A DNA stretch of 64,000 nucleotides, from NCBI GenBank assembly GCA_020634885.1, contig JACKAW010000004.1:1-64000 (forward strand), given 5' to 3'. Shown piece after piece: positions 15,436 through 23,435 of the stretch; position 1 is the stretch's first letter; each line of letters opens with the position of its first letter. Both the position numbers and the translations under genes were made by a program. The notes beneath the pieces are model-generated. The model made no database searches, was not told the origin of the DNA, and worked only from the letters and a program-made list of their open reading frames with translations. Source of the DNA: Anaerolineales bacterium. GTDB lineage: Bacteria > Chloroflexota > Anaerolineae > Anaerolineales > Villigracilaceae.

Positions 15436-16185
15436 ATGGCACGTTACCAAGTGATCCTTGCCTACGATGGTGCCGGGTTTAACGGCAGCCAGCGGCAGGC
15501 AAACTCCCGGACTGTGCAGGGCGAGTTGGAAGGTGCCCTGCATCACATCGGTTGGACAGGCAGCTCTGTTCTCATGGCTGGCAGGACTGACAGCGGCGTT
15601 CATGCAGACGGGCAGGTGGCAGCATTTGATTTTGACAAATGGTCTCACCCGGCTGAAAAATTATTGCAGGCGCTTAATGCCAAACTTCCTGCCGATCTGG
15701 CTGTGAGAAAGATAAAACCCGTTCACGCGGAATTTCATCCGCGTTTTGATGCGGTCTCCCGGTCGTACCGCTACAAGTTGTTTTGCGAACCGATGCGTAA
15801 CCCATTGCGCGAAAAATTTGCATGGCGACTTTTATCGGGGCTGGATACCGCAGCCCTTAATAAGACGGCTGAAGCTTTACTCGGCACACATGATTTTGCC
15901 GCCTTCGGGTCACCAACCTCTGAAAAGGGGACGACGACCCGCACGGTGACAAGATCCGAGTGGAAGCGAAAGCCAAATGGAGAGTGGCAGTTTCAAGTCC
16001 GGGCAGATGCGTTCCTGTATCGAATGGTACGCAGACTGGTGTTTGTTCAGGTCGCTGCTGCGCAGGGTCGATGTTCGGTAAAGGATGTCCAACTTGCCCT
16101 GAGAGGGCAGGGGAAACTCCCCGCCGGGCTGGCTCCCGCGCATGGCTTGAGCCTGATCGAAGTCGAGTATGGATCACAGAAATGA
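15436..16185 (+). CDS. truA: tRNA pseudouridine(38-40) synthase
   Basis: TruA makes pseudouridine at positions 38-40 of the anticodon arm. The 249-residue protein has the catalytic motif AGRTDSGVHADGQ with nucleophile D52, plus the opening YQVILAYDGAGFNGSQRQ and the C-terminal RADAFLYRMVRRLV. Its place between rplQ and rplM is common in bacteria. No strong Shine-Dalgarno is seen in the repeat-filled gap before the ATG. Confidence 0.95.
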   Translation: MARYQVILAYDGAGFNGSQRQANSRTVQGELEGALHHIGWTGSSVLMAGRTDSGVHADGQVAAFDFDKWSHPAEKLLQALNAKLPADLAVRKIKPVHAEFHPRFDAVSRSYRYKLFCEPMRNPLREKFAWRLLSGLDTAALNKTAEALLGTHDFAAFGSPTSEKGTTTRTVTRSEWKRKPNGEWQFQVRADAFLYRMVRRLVFVQVAAAQGRCSVKDVQLALRGQGKLPAGLAPAHGLSLIEVEYGSQK

Positions 16186-16209
16186 TAATAAAGAAACGGA
16201 GAGACGAAA

Positions 16210-16653
16210 GTGCAACAGAAGACGTACTATCCGAAAGCCGCTGAAATTCAGCGTGACTGGGTACTCATAGATGCGCAAGACAAAAATCTTGGGCGTCTCG
16301 CCACGCGCATTGCGCACATTTTGCTTGGCAAGCACAAACCAACCTTTACCCCGGGTGTGGAAATGGGAGACTTTGTTGTGGTAGTCAATGCTCAGAACGT
16401 GAGCGTCACCGGCACCAAAACAGAGTCACGCCTTACTTCCAAGATCTATCATCACCATTCAGGGTACCCTGGTGGTTTGAAGAGCATATCCCTGCGAGAC
16501 CAACTCGCCCAATACCCAGACCGCGCTTTGCGCGAAGCGGTGTGGGGCATGTTGCCGCACAACCGTATGGGACGTGCCGTGCTCAAACGCTTGAAGATCT
16601 ATGGCGGCGCTGAACACCCCCATGGCGCTCAGAAGCTCAAGGCTTTGGATTAA
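16210..16653 (+). CDS. rplM: 50S ribosomal protein L13
   Basis: L13 is an early 50S assembly protein. The start is GTG 16210, with CGGAGAGACGAAA upstream; the product has 147 residues. Family segments are DAQDKNLGRLATRIAHILLG, GDFVVVVNAQNVSVTGTK and VWGMLPHNRMGRAVLKRLKI. rpsI follows after 15 nt. Confidence 0.97.
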   Translation: MQQKTYYPKAAEIQRDWVLIDAQDKNLGRLATRIAHILLGKHKPTFTPGVEMGDFVVVVNAQNVSVTGTKTESRLTSKIYHHHSGYPGGLKSISLRDQLAQYPDRALREAVWGMLPHNRMGRAVLKRLKIYGGAEHPHGAQKLKALD

Positions 16654-16668
16654 GAAGGAAAGTAAATT

Positions 16669-17061
16669 ATGGCACAGTATTTTGAAGGTATCGGACGCCG
16701 CAAAGAAAGCACTGCCCGCGTGCGCTTAACCGCAGGCAGCGGCAAATTCACCGTCAACGAAAAGGAAGGCAAGGTTTTCTTCTCACGCTTCGGCGATGTG
16801 GAAGACATCATGCGTCCCTTTGGTGCAGTAGGTGAAGCGGCTGCCAAGTATGATGTGACCGTCCTCGTAAATGGCGGCGGTGTGACTGGTCAGACCGAAG
16901 CTGTTCGCCTCGGTGTGGCTCGTGCCCTCCAGATCATGAACGCGGATTGGACTTCGGCGCTTCGCAAGAAAGGTCTTCTTACCCGTGATGCCCGCATCAA
17001 GGAACGCAAGAAGCCCGGTCTCAAGAAAGCCCGCAAGGCTCCGACCTACACCAAGCGTTAG
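16669..17061 (+). CDS. rpsI: 30S ribosomal protein S9
   Basis: S9 sends its basic C-terminal tail to the P-site tRNA. The 130 residues open FEGIGRRKESTARVRLTAGS and close with KKPGLKKARKAPTYTKR, the tRNA-contacting tail. AGAAGGAAAGTAAATT is the ribosome binding site. It is the last gene of the ribosomal superoperon; a word-repeat hairpin element follows. Confidence 0.97.
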   Translation: MAQYFEGIGRRKESTARVRLTAGSGKFTVNEKEGKVFFSRFGDVEDIMRPFGAVGEAAAKYDVTVLVNGGGVTGQTEAVRLGVARALQIMNADWTSALRKKGLLTRDARIKERKKPGLKKARKAPTYTKR

Positions 17062-17086
17062 AAATTTCTGGGTTTATCCCAATTGA

Positions 17087-17137
17087 TAATCCGTAATATG
17101 TAATCCGTAAACTTTACGAGTTACAAATTACGGATTA
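17087..17137. repeat. 51-bp word-repeat palindromic element between rpsI and mazG
   Basis: TAATCCGTAA occurs twice (17087-17096 and 17101-17110), and its reverse complement TTACGGATTA is at 17128-17137. With CGTAAA/TTTACG in the middle, the whole element forms an imperfect palindrome. It is built like the element at 15366-15430: a short word repeated on one arm and inverted on the other. It could act as a terminator-like or processing structure at the end of the operon. Confidence 0.6.
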
Positions 17138-17160
17138 CGCGTTTAACAACAGGATGTACC

Positions 17161-18246
17161 ATGGACTTCAATCAAATCAAAACCGTTTTTGAGACGCTGC
17201 GCCTCACACCGCCTTCAAAGCTGACCCTGCTCAATGGGGCAGAATTTACACTGAGGCATTATCCTCCTACACCACCAGACGTGGACACTTTGATTCTGAA
17301 CATCGATTCTGCTGAAATGTTGGCGCAGGTGAAATTTGTTTTGCTTGCAGGTTATGCGGATAGCCACAAAGTATCAGCGGTGGGAATGGCTGGGGTGACG
17401 GTAACAAGCCTCGGCGAAGTTGGAGGCGTGGGTTTGTCTTATCCCATCTCTTTGTTTGTCCCGTCGTTGGGGGAGGGTACTTCCTTTGAGGCTTTTGCTG
17501 AGATTGTGGCGCATTTGCGCGCGCCAGATGGCTGCCCGTGGGATAAGGAGCAGACGCACCAAACCTTGCGTAAGCACTTGCTCGAAGAATCCTACGAGAC
17601 CCTCTCTGCGATGGATGCGGATGATGTGGAAGGAATGCGTGAAGAATTTGGTGACCTGCTTTTGCAAATCGTTCTGAATTCGTATATTGCTTACCAGGAT
17701 GCGGAGTTTAACTTTACCGGCGTGACAAAAGGTATTTACGACAAGATCGTGCGAAGGCACCCGCATGTATTTGGCGATTTGGAACTTGACGGGGTGGATG
17801 GCGTTTTACAAAATTGGGAGAAGTTGAAAGAGAAAGAGCGAAAAGGAAATAAAGAAGACAAAGGGATATTGGATGGCGTTGCCTCGGCGCTGCCTGCTTT
17901 GAACCAGGCGCAAGAATATCAGGACCGCGCTGCGCGGGTTGGTTTCGATTGGCCCGAAATTGAAGACGTGCTGGATAAGGTGCGTGAGGAGATCGAAGAG
18001 GTGAAAACGGCTGAAAATGCCGAACAGGTAAAAGAAGAATTGGGTGACTTGTTCTTTGTGCTTGTGAATTTAGCCCGCTGGCGTGATGTGGATGCGGAAG
18101 CGGCATTGCGCGAGGCGAACCAGAAGTTCAAACGCCGCTTTGCCCATATTGAAAAAAATGCAAAAGCGCAGGGACGTAATCTTTCGGATATGACGCTGGA
18201 AGAGATGGATGCGCTTTGGGATGAGTCGAAGAAGTTGGGGATCTAA
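17161..18246 (+). CDS. mazG: MazG-family nucleoside triphosphate pyrophosphohydrolase
   Basis: MazG hydrolyses (d)NTPs to monophosphates and pyrophosphate, cleaning aberrant nucleotides. Two MazG modules are visible in the 361 residues: the first with LRAPDGCPWDKEQTHQTLRK and the acidic EExxE helices, the second near residues 270-340 with EIEEVKTAENAEQVKEELGD. The first 110 residues resemble only the C-terminal half of the tetrapyrrole-methylase domain found in YabN-like fusions (HKVSAVGMAGVTVTSLGEV, PISLFVPSLGEG), with no SAM-binding half. Its TAA overlaps the stop of the convergent gene. Confidence 0.9.
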   Translation: MDFNQIKTVFETLRLTPPSKLTLLNGAEFTLRHYPPTPPDVDTLILNIDSAEMLAQVKFVLLAGYADSHKVSAVGMAGVTVTSLGEVGGVGLSYPISLFVPSLGEGTSFEAFAEIVAHLRAPDGCPWDKEQTHQTLRKHLLEESYETLSAMDADDVEGMREEFGDLLLQIVLNSYIAYQDAEFNFTGVTKGIYDKIVRRHPHVFGDLELDGVDGVLQNWEKLKEKERKGNKEDKGILDGVASALPALNQAQEYQDRAARVGFDWPEIEDVLDKVREEIEEVKTAENAEQVKEELGDLFFVLVNLARWRDVDAEAALREANQKFKRRFAHIEKNAKAQGRNLSDMTLEEMDALWDESKKLGI

Positions 18247-18968
18247 TTTTGAGTCATTATTAAATCTTCGATTTCAAGCCATTCTTCTTTGCCTTCCAAA
18301 ACCCCGTAGGACATCTTTCCTTGCGGTGTAAATGCCGCGTACTGGTTGTCGATCCAGATGACCAAGCCGAGGGGAGGTTTTGGGCTGATGGGTGATTCGA
18401 AGACTTGAACCTCGTCTACATACCAAATGATGCGGTTCTCATCCCATTCCAATTTGTAGCTGTGCCATTGGGTGACATCCATGCTCAGGGTAGTGGCATC
18501 TTCTGCGATGACCTTGCCCAGCAGCTTTCGGGTCGTTTTGCGTGAAATTGGAAAGACCAACCCTGCCGGTATTAGCAACGGATGGAATGCGGGTGAGCGG
18601 AAGGTCTGCGCGAGGAAGCCCTGTGCGGGTTTATCGCCAAATGACAGGTAATTTTCTTTTGATGCGCCAAAGAACCATGCGGCATTGGGCAGTGTAGGCA
18701 GACGAAAACGATTTGCACCAAACCCCAGCGACATGCCGAAGGGGTCGTTCCACAAGCCGAAGCCCCATGTTCCGGGGAGGTTAAGGCTGGAGGTTTTGGC
18801 TCGCAGGCTCAAAGTTAAAGAATGATGCGGAAACTTCCTGCGGGGTAGACCAAAATAATCGTCGATCTGTGCAAAACGGTAGGACGAAGAATCCCCCGCA
18901 GGGATTTTCAACAGGTAACCTTTTTCAGTTTTTTCAATATTTGCGTCTGGTGTGGTTCTTGCTTTCAT
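18243..18968 (-). CDS. Predicted concanavalin-like (GH16/LamG-type) protein
   Basis: The 241-residue product looks like a beta-sandwich of the concanavalin superfamily: GTWGFGLWNDPFGMSLGFG, then VTQWHSYKLEWDENRIIWYV and a C-terminal GLVIWIDNQYA strand, a pattern seen in GH16-like and LamG proteins. I see no ExDxxE catalytic motif and no signal peptide, so a binding or cytosolic role is possible. AAGGAATTCAA precedes the ATG. It follows the EamA gene by 12 nt on the same strand and its TAG overlaps the mazG TAA by two bases. Confidence 0.6.
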   Translation of the reverse strand: MKARTTPDANIEKTEKGYLLKIPAGDSSSYRFAQIDDYFGLPRRKFPHHSLTLSLRAKTSSLNLPGTWGFGLWNDPFGMSLGFGANRFRLPTLPNAAWFFGASKENYLSFGDKPAQGFLAQTFRSPAFHPLLIPAGLVFPISRKTTRKLLGKVIAEDATTLSMDVTQWHSYKLEWDENRIIWYVDEVQVFESPISPKPPLGLVIWIDNQYAAFTPQGKMSYGVLEGKEEWLEIEDLIMTQN

Positions 18969-18980
18969 TTGAATTCCTTT

Positions 18981-19865
18981 TTATTTTCGATTGACCAACC
19001 AAATGCCGAAAATGATGATAATTCCGCCCAGAATTGCGGTTAGGGTAACGGCTTCTTTGAGAACAAGGGCGGCGACCACCATGCTGGCGGGCGGCTCGAT
19101 AAAAAGAAAAGCGCCCGTCTGTGCGGCGGGAAGTTGTCCCAACGCATCGAACCAGGCAATATATGCCAGTCCTGTGGTGAAAACCCCCAGGAACAACATG
19201 GCGAACCAGCCGCGCGTATCGAGTTGGGCGAATTCGACAAACCTTCCTTCAATGAGGAATGGGATAGTGGTGATGAGCCAGCCAATGGTCATCACCCAAA
19301 ACGTCAGCCGGGTAGAGGGGTGCTCCCGAAGTCCGCGCCGTGAGAGGATGGAAAAGACCGCCCAATTTACCGCACTGATGAGGATGAGAAAATCGCCTAT
19401 TGTGCCAAATTGCCCCATGGTAAGGGTGGAGAAATCACCTTTGCTTACCACCACCAGCACGCCTGCCATAGCCAGCACAATGCCAAAAGATTGTAAGGCG
19501 TTCAGCTTCTCTTTAAGAATGAGCCAGCCCAAAACAGCAATGAACGCGGGCGAGGTGGCGACGATCCATGCTGTGGTGGTGGCTTGTGCGGTTTTCAACC
19601 CGTTGGATTGAAGCCATTGATGAAAGGAAATACCCAGAAAACCCAACAAGGCAAAATATAGCCACTCGCTGTTTTTTGGAAAGGCAAATTGCTTGCGGGT
19701 AAAGACGGCAAAGAAAATAATGGGAATGCCCATGGCAAAACGAAGCCAGACCACAGCAATGGGAGATATCTGCTCAACAGCGATCTTGGTGGCAATAAAA
19801 GAAGCGCCCCAAACGACCACAGCGAATAAGGCTTCAAAATAGGGGAGTGTGCCAGATTTTGACAT
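18981..19865 (-). CDS. EamA/RhaT-type (DMT family) metabolite exporter
   Basis: A ten-helix membrane transporter of the drug/metabolite family. The ATG at 19865 gives 294 residues starting MSKSGTLPYFEALFAVVVWG, and two EamA repeats can be seen, the first with ASFIATKIAVEQISPIAVVW, the second ending GGIIIIFGIWLVNRK. The substrate cannot be told. It is divergent from the MBL hydrolase gene; a TATAAT on this strand at about 19874-19879 would give a nearly leaderless mRNA. Confidence 0.85.
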   Translation of the reverse strand: MSKSGTLPYFEALFAVVVWGASFIATKIAVEQISPIAVVWLRFAMGIPIIFFAVFTRKQFAFPKNSEWLYFALLGFLGISFHQWLQSNGLKTAQATTTAWIVATSPAFIAVLGWLILKEKLNALQSFGIVLAMAGVLVVVSKGDFSTLTMGQFGTIGDFLILISAVNWAVFSILSRRGLREHPSTRLTFWVMTIGWLITTIPFLIEGRFVEFAQLDTRGWFAMLFLGVFTTGLAYIAWFDALGQLPAAQTGAFLFIEPPASMVVAALVLKEAVTLTAILGGIIIIFGIWLVNRK

Positions 19866-19948
19866 GGCTGGGATTATATCAGCGAGATAATTCTCCCAAT
19901 GCCGTTTTTTCGGTAGGGTATAATATCCCACTCGGAGGCACTAAAACC

Positions 19949-20596
19949 ATGGAAATTACCTGGTATGGACATTCTTGTTTTAGACTGACAGAACGAAACT
20001 ACGCAACTGTAGTGACTGATCCATTTGATACCAAGACAGTTGGCTACAGCGCACTTAAACTCAAGGCAGATATTGTTACCGTAAGCCATGACGCGCCCGG
20101 TCACTCCAATATGGATGTGGTCAAAGGCACTCAACACATTATCGACGGCGCAGGTGAATTTGAGATCGGCAGCGTTTTTATCACCGCTGTGCAAACTGCC
20201 GGAGGCGGCAAACGGACCAAGAACGAAACCCGCAACACCCTGTATGTCTTCGATTACGAAGGCATTACCGTGGCACACCTTGGCGACTTGCAAGAGGTCC
20301 CCACCCAAAGCGAATTGGAAGCCCTCGGAACGGTCAACGTGCTGCTCCTGCCGGTTGGAGGCGGAAATAGCCTAAACGCCGCCAAAGCCGCCGAAGTGGT
20401 CAGCGTCATCGAACCGAACCTGGTCATCCCCATGCACTACGCCACAGACGCATCCAAACTAAAATTAGACCCCTTGAACAAATTCCTCAAAGAAATGGGG
20501 CTTGGTAAAATCGAAGCACAGCCCTCGCTGAAAGTTACCCGCTCTGGCTTGCCGCAGGAAACAAAGGTGGTCGTACTCGACTACCAACAAGGATAG
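19949..20596 (+). CDS. MBL-fold metal-dependent hydrolase (UlaG-like)
   Basis: A 215-residue metallo-beta-lactamase-fold hydrolase of the COG2220 type. It starts MEITWYGHSCFRLTERNYAT with the family GHS motif; metal-site residues appear in TVSHDAPGHSNMD, AHLGDL and PMHYAT. The first site departs from the usual HxHxDH, as is common in this subgroup. The ATG at 19949 follows CTCGGAGGCACTAAAACC. A TATAAT lies at 19919-19924. It is followed after 1 nt by the next gene, so the two are co-translated. Confidence 0.8.
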   Translation: MEITWYGHSCFRLTERNYATVVTDPFDTKTVGYSALKLKADIVTVSHDAPGHSNMDVVKGTQHIIDGAGEFEIGSVFITAVQTAGGGKRTKNETRNTLYVFDYEGITVAHLGDLQEVPTQSELEALGTVNVLLLPVGGGNSLNAAKAAEVVSVIEPNLVIPMHYATDASKLKLDPLNKFLKEMGLGKIEAQPSLKVTRSGLPQETKVVVLDYQQG

Positions 20597-20597
20597 T

Positions 20598-20900
20598 ATG
20601 ACCGTCAAAGTGATCATGACCTGGGATATCGCCGCCGAGCGCGACCAGGAATATTTTGAATTTATCATCGGCGAATTTGTGCCGGGTGTGCAGCGCCTTG
20701 GTCTTCAGCCCTCTGAAGCATGGGCAACGCTGTATGGAACCTACCCCCAAATTCAAGTAGGGCTGCTTGCCTCAAACGCCAGCGAAGCCCGCCGTGTGCT
20801 TGCTTCTCCCGAATGGGGCATGTTGCAAGACCGGCTGTTTGGCTACGTAAAAAACTATTCATACAAAGTCGTGCCGGTACGAAACGGATTCCAATTTTAA
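20598..20900 (+). CDS. Small conserved protein, ferredoxin-like fold predicted
   Basis: The 100 residues (VIMTWDIAAERDQEYFEFI, then GLQPSEAWATLYGTYPQIQV) look like a dimeric alpha-beta barrel protein, related in pattern to NIPSNAP or EthD-like domains, but I do not recognise a specific family. It starts 1 nt after the MBL hydrolase stop and is probably in the same operon. Confidence 0.6.
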   Translation: MTVKVIMTWDIAAERDQEYFEFIIGEFVPGVQRLGLQPSEAWATLYGTYPQIQVGLLASNASEARRVLASPEWGMLQDRLFGYVKNYSYKVVPVRNGFQF

Positions 20901-20917
20901 TTCCACGTCACATTTCA

Positions 20918-20977
20918 AAACCCTAAAGGTCTTTTTTCATCATAAACAACGTGAAACTGGCAAGACCTTTAGGGTTT
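20918..20977. repeat. 16-bp perfect inverted repeat with 28-nt loop
   Basis: AAACCCTAAAGGTCTT (20918-20933) is repeated inverted as AAGACCTTTAGGGTTT (20962-20977). Immediately after the first arm TTTTTTCATCA and after the second TGATGAAAAAA are also complementary, so the two pairings would cross. It lies between the small-protein gene and the GT39-like gene and could be a terminator, switch or mobile repeat. Confidence 0.7.
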
Positions 20978-21004
20978 CCTGATGAAAAAAAGCGCCATAG
21001 CAAT

Positions 21005-23431
21005 ATGAAAACTAAATTCACAAACCTCCTGCCGTGGTATTTCTTTGCCGCGGCATTTCAATCTCTGCTCGCTGCCATTGCCTTGTTGCGCGTTCCCTCT
21101 GAAGGGCTTTCACTCTCGCGTCTTGCATTGTTTGCAGGGATGGGCATTGTCTTTATTTTTGGGATCGGATCGGGGCTTTATGCACGCCGCAACCTTCTCC
21201 GCTTCGACTGGCTTTTTACCACACCCATTATTTCCTCTGCCACGCTTCTCTCTCTGACTTTGGGCTTGACCCTGTTCCTTTTACGTTACCTCAACCCAGA
21301 GCGACTCCTGCCATTTTACGAACGGCTTGCCCCTTTGCTTTGGCTGTTCTTCTTCCTCACCCTCGAAGCGACTCTCCTCCTGCTCCTCATCAAAAACGGA
21401 TTTTCCCCCAGCGCCCTCACCTCACGCGGACAGACCCTCCGCGCCGCCCTGCTTCCTTTGGGAATTCTCCTCGCCGTGTTCCTCTTCGTTGCCATCACAA
21501 GAGTCGGCGTGACGCCAGATACCGGCTACTGGGGCGAACCGGGGGTGGCTATTCAAGGCTGGCAATTTATCCTGGCTCTGCTTGCAGGGATGTTTGCTTT
21601 TGCATTAATTCTCAAAAACTCTTCAAACTCTCGGGTGGCAAATATGTATCTGCCGCTGACTATATACCTGATAGCGGCAGCGCTTTGGTTAAGCGTCCCT
21701 CTCGAAACCCTTGCCAACAGTTTCTATGCGCCCATTTCTCCGCCCGTAAACGTCCCCCTGCCATACTCCGATGCCGGTTACTACGATTACCTGGCGCAAA
21801 GCCTATTAATCGGACATGATTATTTTGGCGGTATCCCACCCCGCCCGCTGTATGTAGCTTTTCTCACCCTCCTGCATTTGTTATTCGGGCAAAATTACCC
21901 AGCCATGATCTCAGCGCAAGTGCTCGTTATGGCGTGTTTCCCCGTTGCTCTATATTTCCTTGCCAAAAAAATGCATTCTCCCGCTGCCGGTGTAACGGTA
22001 GCTCTTTTCGCCATCTTCCGTGAATTCACCAGTTTGTGGATATCTTCAAATACCCGCGTCACAAATTCCAAAATGTTCACCACAGACTTTCCAACCGCCT
22101 TTGCAATCGTGATTATCTCACTGGTCATACTTTGGTGGCTGGAACGGCGCGACACCCGCTCTACGATAATGGCGGGTGGGGCATTTGGTCTACTCTTGCT
22201 TTTCCGCACCCAATCCACCCTTACCTTGCCTTTCCTCTTCCTGCTGGTTTTGCTGGTCTTACAACTCAAATGGACAGAGTGGCTCAAAGCGGGCATTCTA
22301 TTTGCGGCGGCAATGCTGCTCGTCGTCCTGCCGTGGCTGATGCGCAATTACATGCTCTCCGGTCATTTCTCGTTTGACGACCCCAGTCAGGTTGCGGTCA
22401 TTTACAGCCAATACTCGTTCACTGGAAATTTAGACCTGAGTCAATACAACCCAGAGACAGACAGCGTCCGTGAGCGTATTATCAGTTTCACGCTTGAAAA
22501 TCCCGGATATGTGGCAAACTTCATCACATCTCATTTTCTAAATACAGAGATCGGCGGGCTGCTGGCGTTGCCGCTCATTAAACCTTTCAACGGCTTTCAA
22601 GAACCTCCCCATCTATACTGGGTCTCATGGGATGGAACGCTCGAATGGTACAACATCATTCTTGTGCTTTTCTATCTTTGTGTAGCAGCCTTGGGGGTTG
22701 CCTCTGCCTGGCGAAAAATGAAATGGCTGGGGCTTGTGCCTATTGCCTTCAATTTGGGATATGCGCTCTCCAACGGAATTGCCCGCTTCTCTTCATGGCG
22801 TTACAACATGCCCATTGATTGGGTTTTCTATTTTTATTTTGCATTGGGCATTGCCGAGCTTTTTGGTTTGTTCTTCTTAGCCTTTGGTAAACAAGCAGAC
22901 GATTTATACCCAGCCAGCCCCGCTGTTCAACCAGAAACAATTGTTCTGCGCGGTATGCACTGGAGGCAGTTATTGCCTCTTTTGGGTTTGATTTTTATTG
23001 GCGCATCTCCCTGGCTCATGCAGGGGTTGGCACAGCCGCGTTTCACATCCACGCCAGATGAACTGGCTGCAAAGCTCGAGGCAAATGGGCACTCTCACGA
23101 AGAGGTGGCAAATTTTCTTGCCCAGCCCAATGCCTTCATCGCCGAAGGCAGGCTGCTCTTCCCGCGCCTGTACCGAAAAGGGGATGGGCTTGCCTCTGCA
23201 AATCCCTGGACGGCATACAAGGCACAAGATTTTGCGCGCATAGGATTTTTGCTCGTCAATGCGAGACGTTCCGACATGATCTTCCCGACGCGAGACATGT
23301 TGGAATTTCAACAAGGTGCAGATGTGGTTGTACTCGCCTGTTCAGGGGATAACGACTTGACCATCGTCCGCCTCATTCAATTTGAGGACGCGGCATACCA
23401 GAGCGCGCCTCTTTTAGACCCCTGCCCCTAA
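21005..23431 (+). CDS. Polytopic membrane protein, glycosyltransferase 39-like
   Basis: The ATG at 21005 gives 808 residues with about a dozen hydrophobic segments, the layout of GT39/ArnT/mannosyl-transferase-like proteins that use polyprenyl-linked sugars. A likely catalytic loop after the early helices is LPYSDAGYYDYLAQSLLIGH, with an acidic pair (DAGYYD). The C-terminal 150 residues are soluble and presumably outside. A GTG in frame at 20951 lies inside the inverted repeat and is less likely to be the start. mutY follows after 4 nt. Confidence 0.65.
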   Translation: MKTKFTNLLPWYFFAAAFQSLLAAIALLRVPSEGLSLSRLALFAGMGIVFIFGIGSGLYARRNLLRFDWLFTTPIISSATLLSLTLGLTLFLLRYLNPERLLPFYERLAPLLWLFFFLTLEATLLLLLIKNGFSPSALTSRGQTLRAALLPLGILLAVFLFVAITRVGVTPDTGYWGEPGVAIQGWQFILALLAGMFAFALILKNSSNSRVANMYLPLTIYLIAAALWLSVPLETLANSFYAPISPPVNVPLPYSDAGYYDYLAQSLLIGHDYFGGIPPRPLYVAFLTLLHLLFGQNYPAMISAQVLVMACFPVALYFLAKKMHSPAAGVTVALFAIFREFTSLWISSNTRVTNSKMFTTDFPTAFAIVIISLVILWWLERRDTRSTIMAGGAFGLLLLFRTQSTLTLPFLFLLVLLVLQLKWTEWLKAGILFAAAMLLVVLPWLMRNYMLSGHFSFDDPSQVAVIYSQYSFTGNLDLSQYNPETDSVRERIISFTLENPGYVANFITSHFLNTEIGGLLALPLIKPFNGFQEPPHLYWVSWDGTLEWYNIILVLFYLCVAALGVASAWRKMKWLGLVPIAFNLGYALSNGIARFSSWRYNMPIDWVFYFYFALGIAELFGLFFLAFGKQADDLYPASPAVQPETIVLRGMHWRQLLPLLGLIFIGASPWLMQGLAQPRFTSTPDELAAKLEANGHSHEEVANFLAQPNAFIAEGRLLFPRLYRKGDGLASANPWTAYKAQDFARIGFLLVNARRSDMIFPTRDMLEFQQGADVVVLACSGDNDLTIVRLIQFEDAAYQSAPLLDPCP

Positions 23432-23435
23432 TTTG

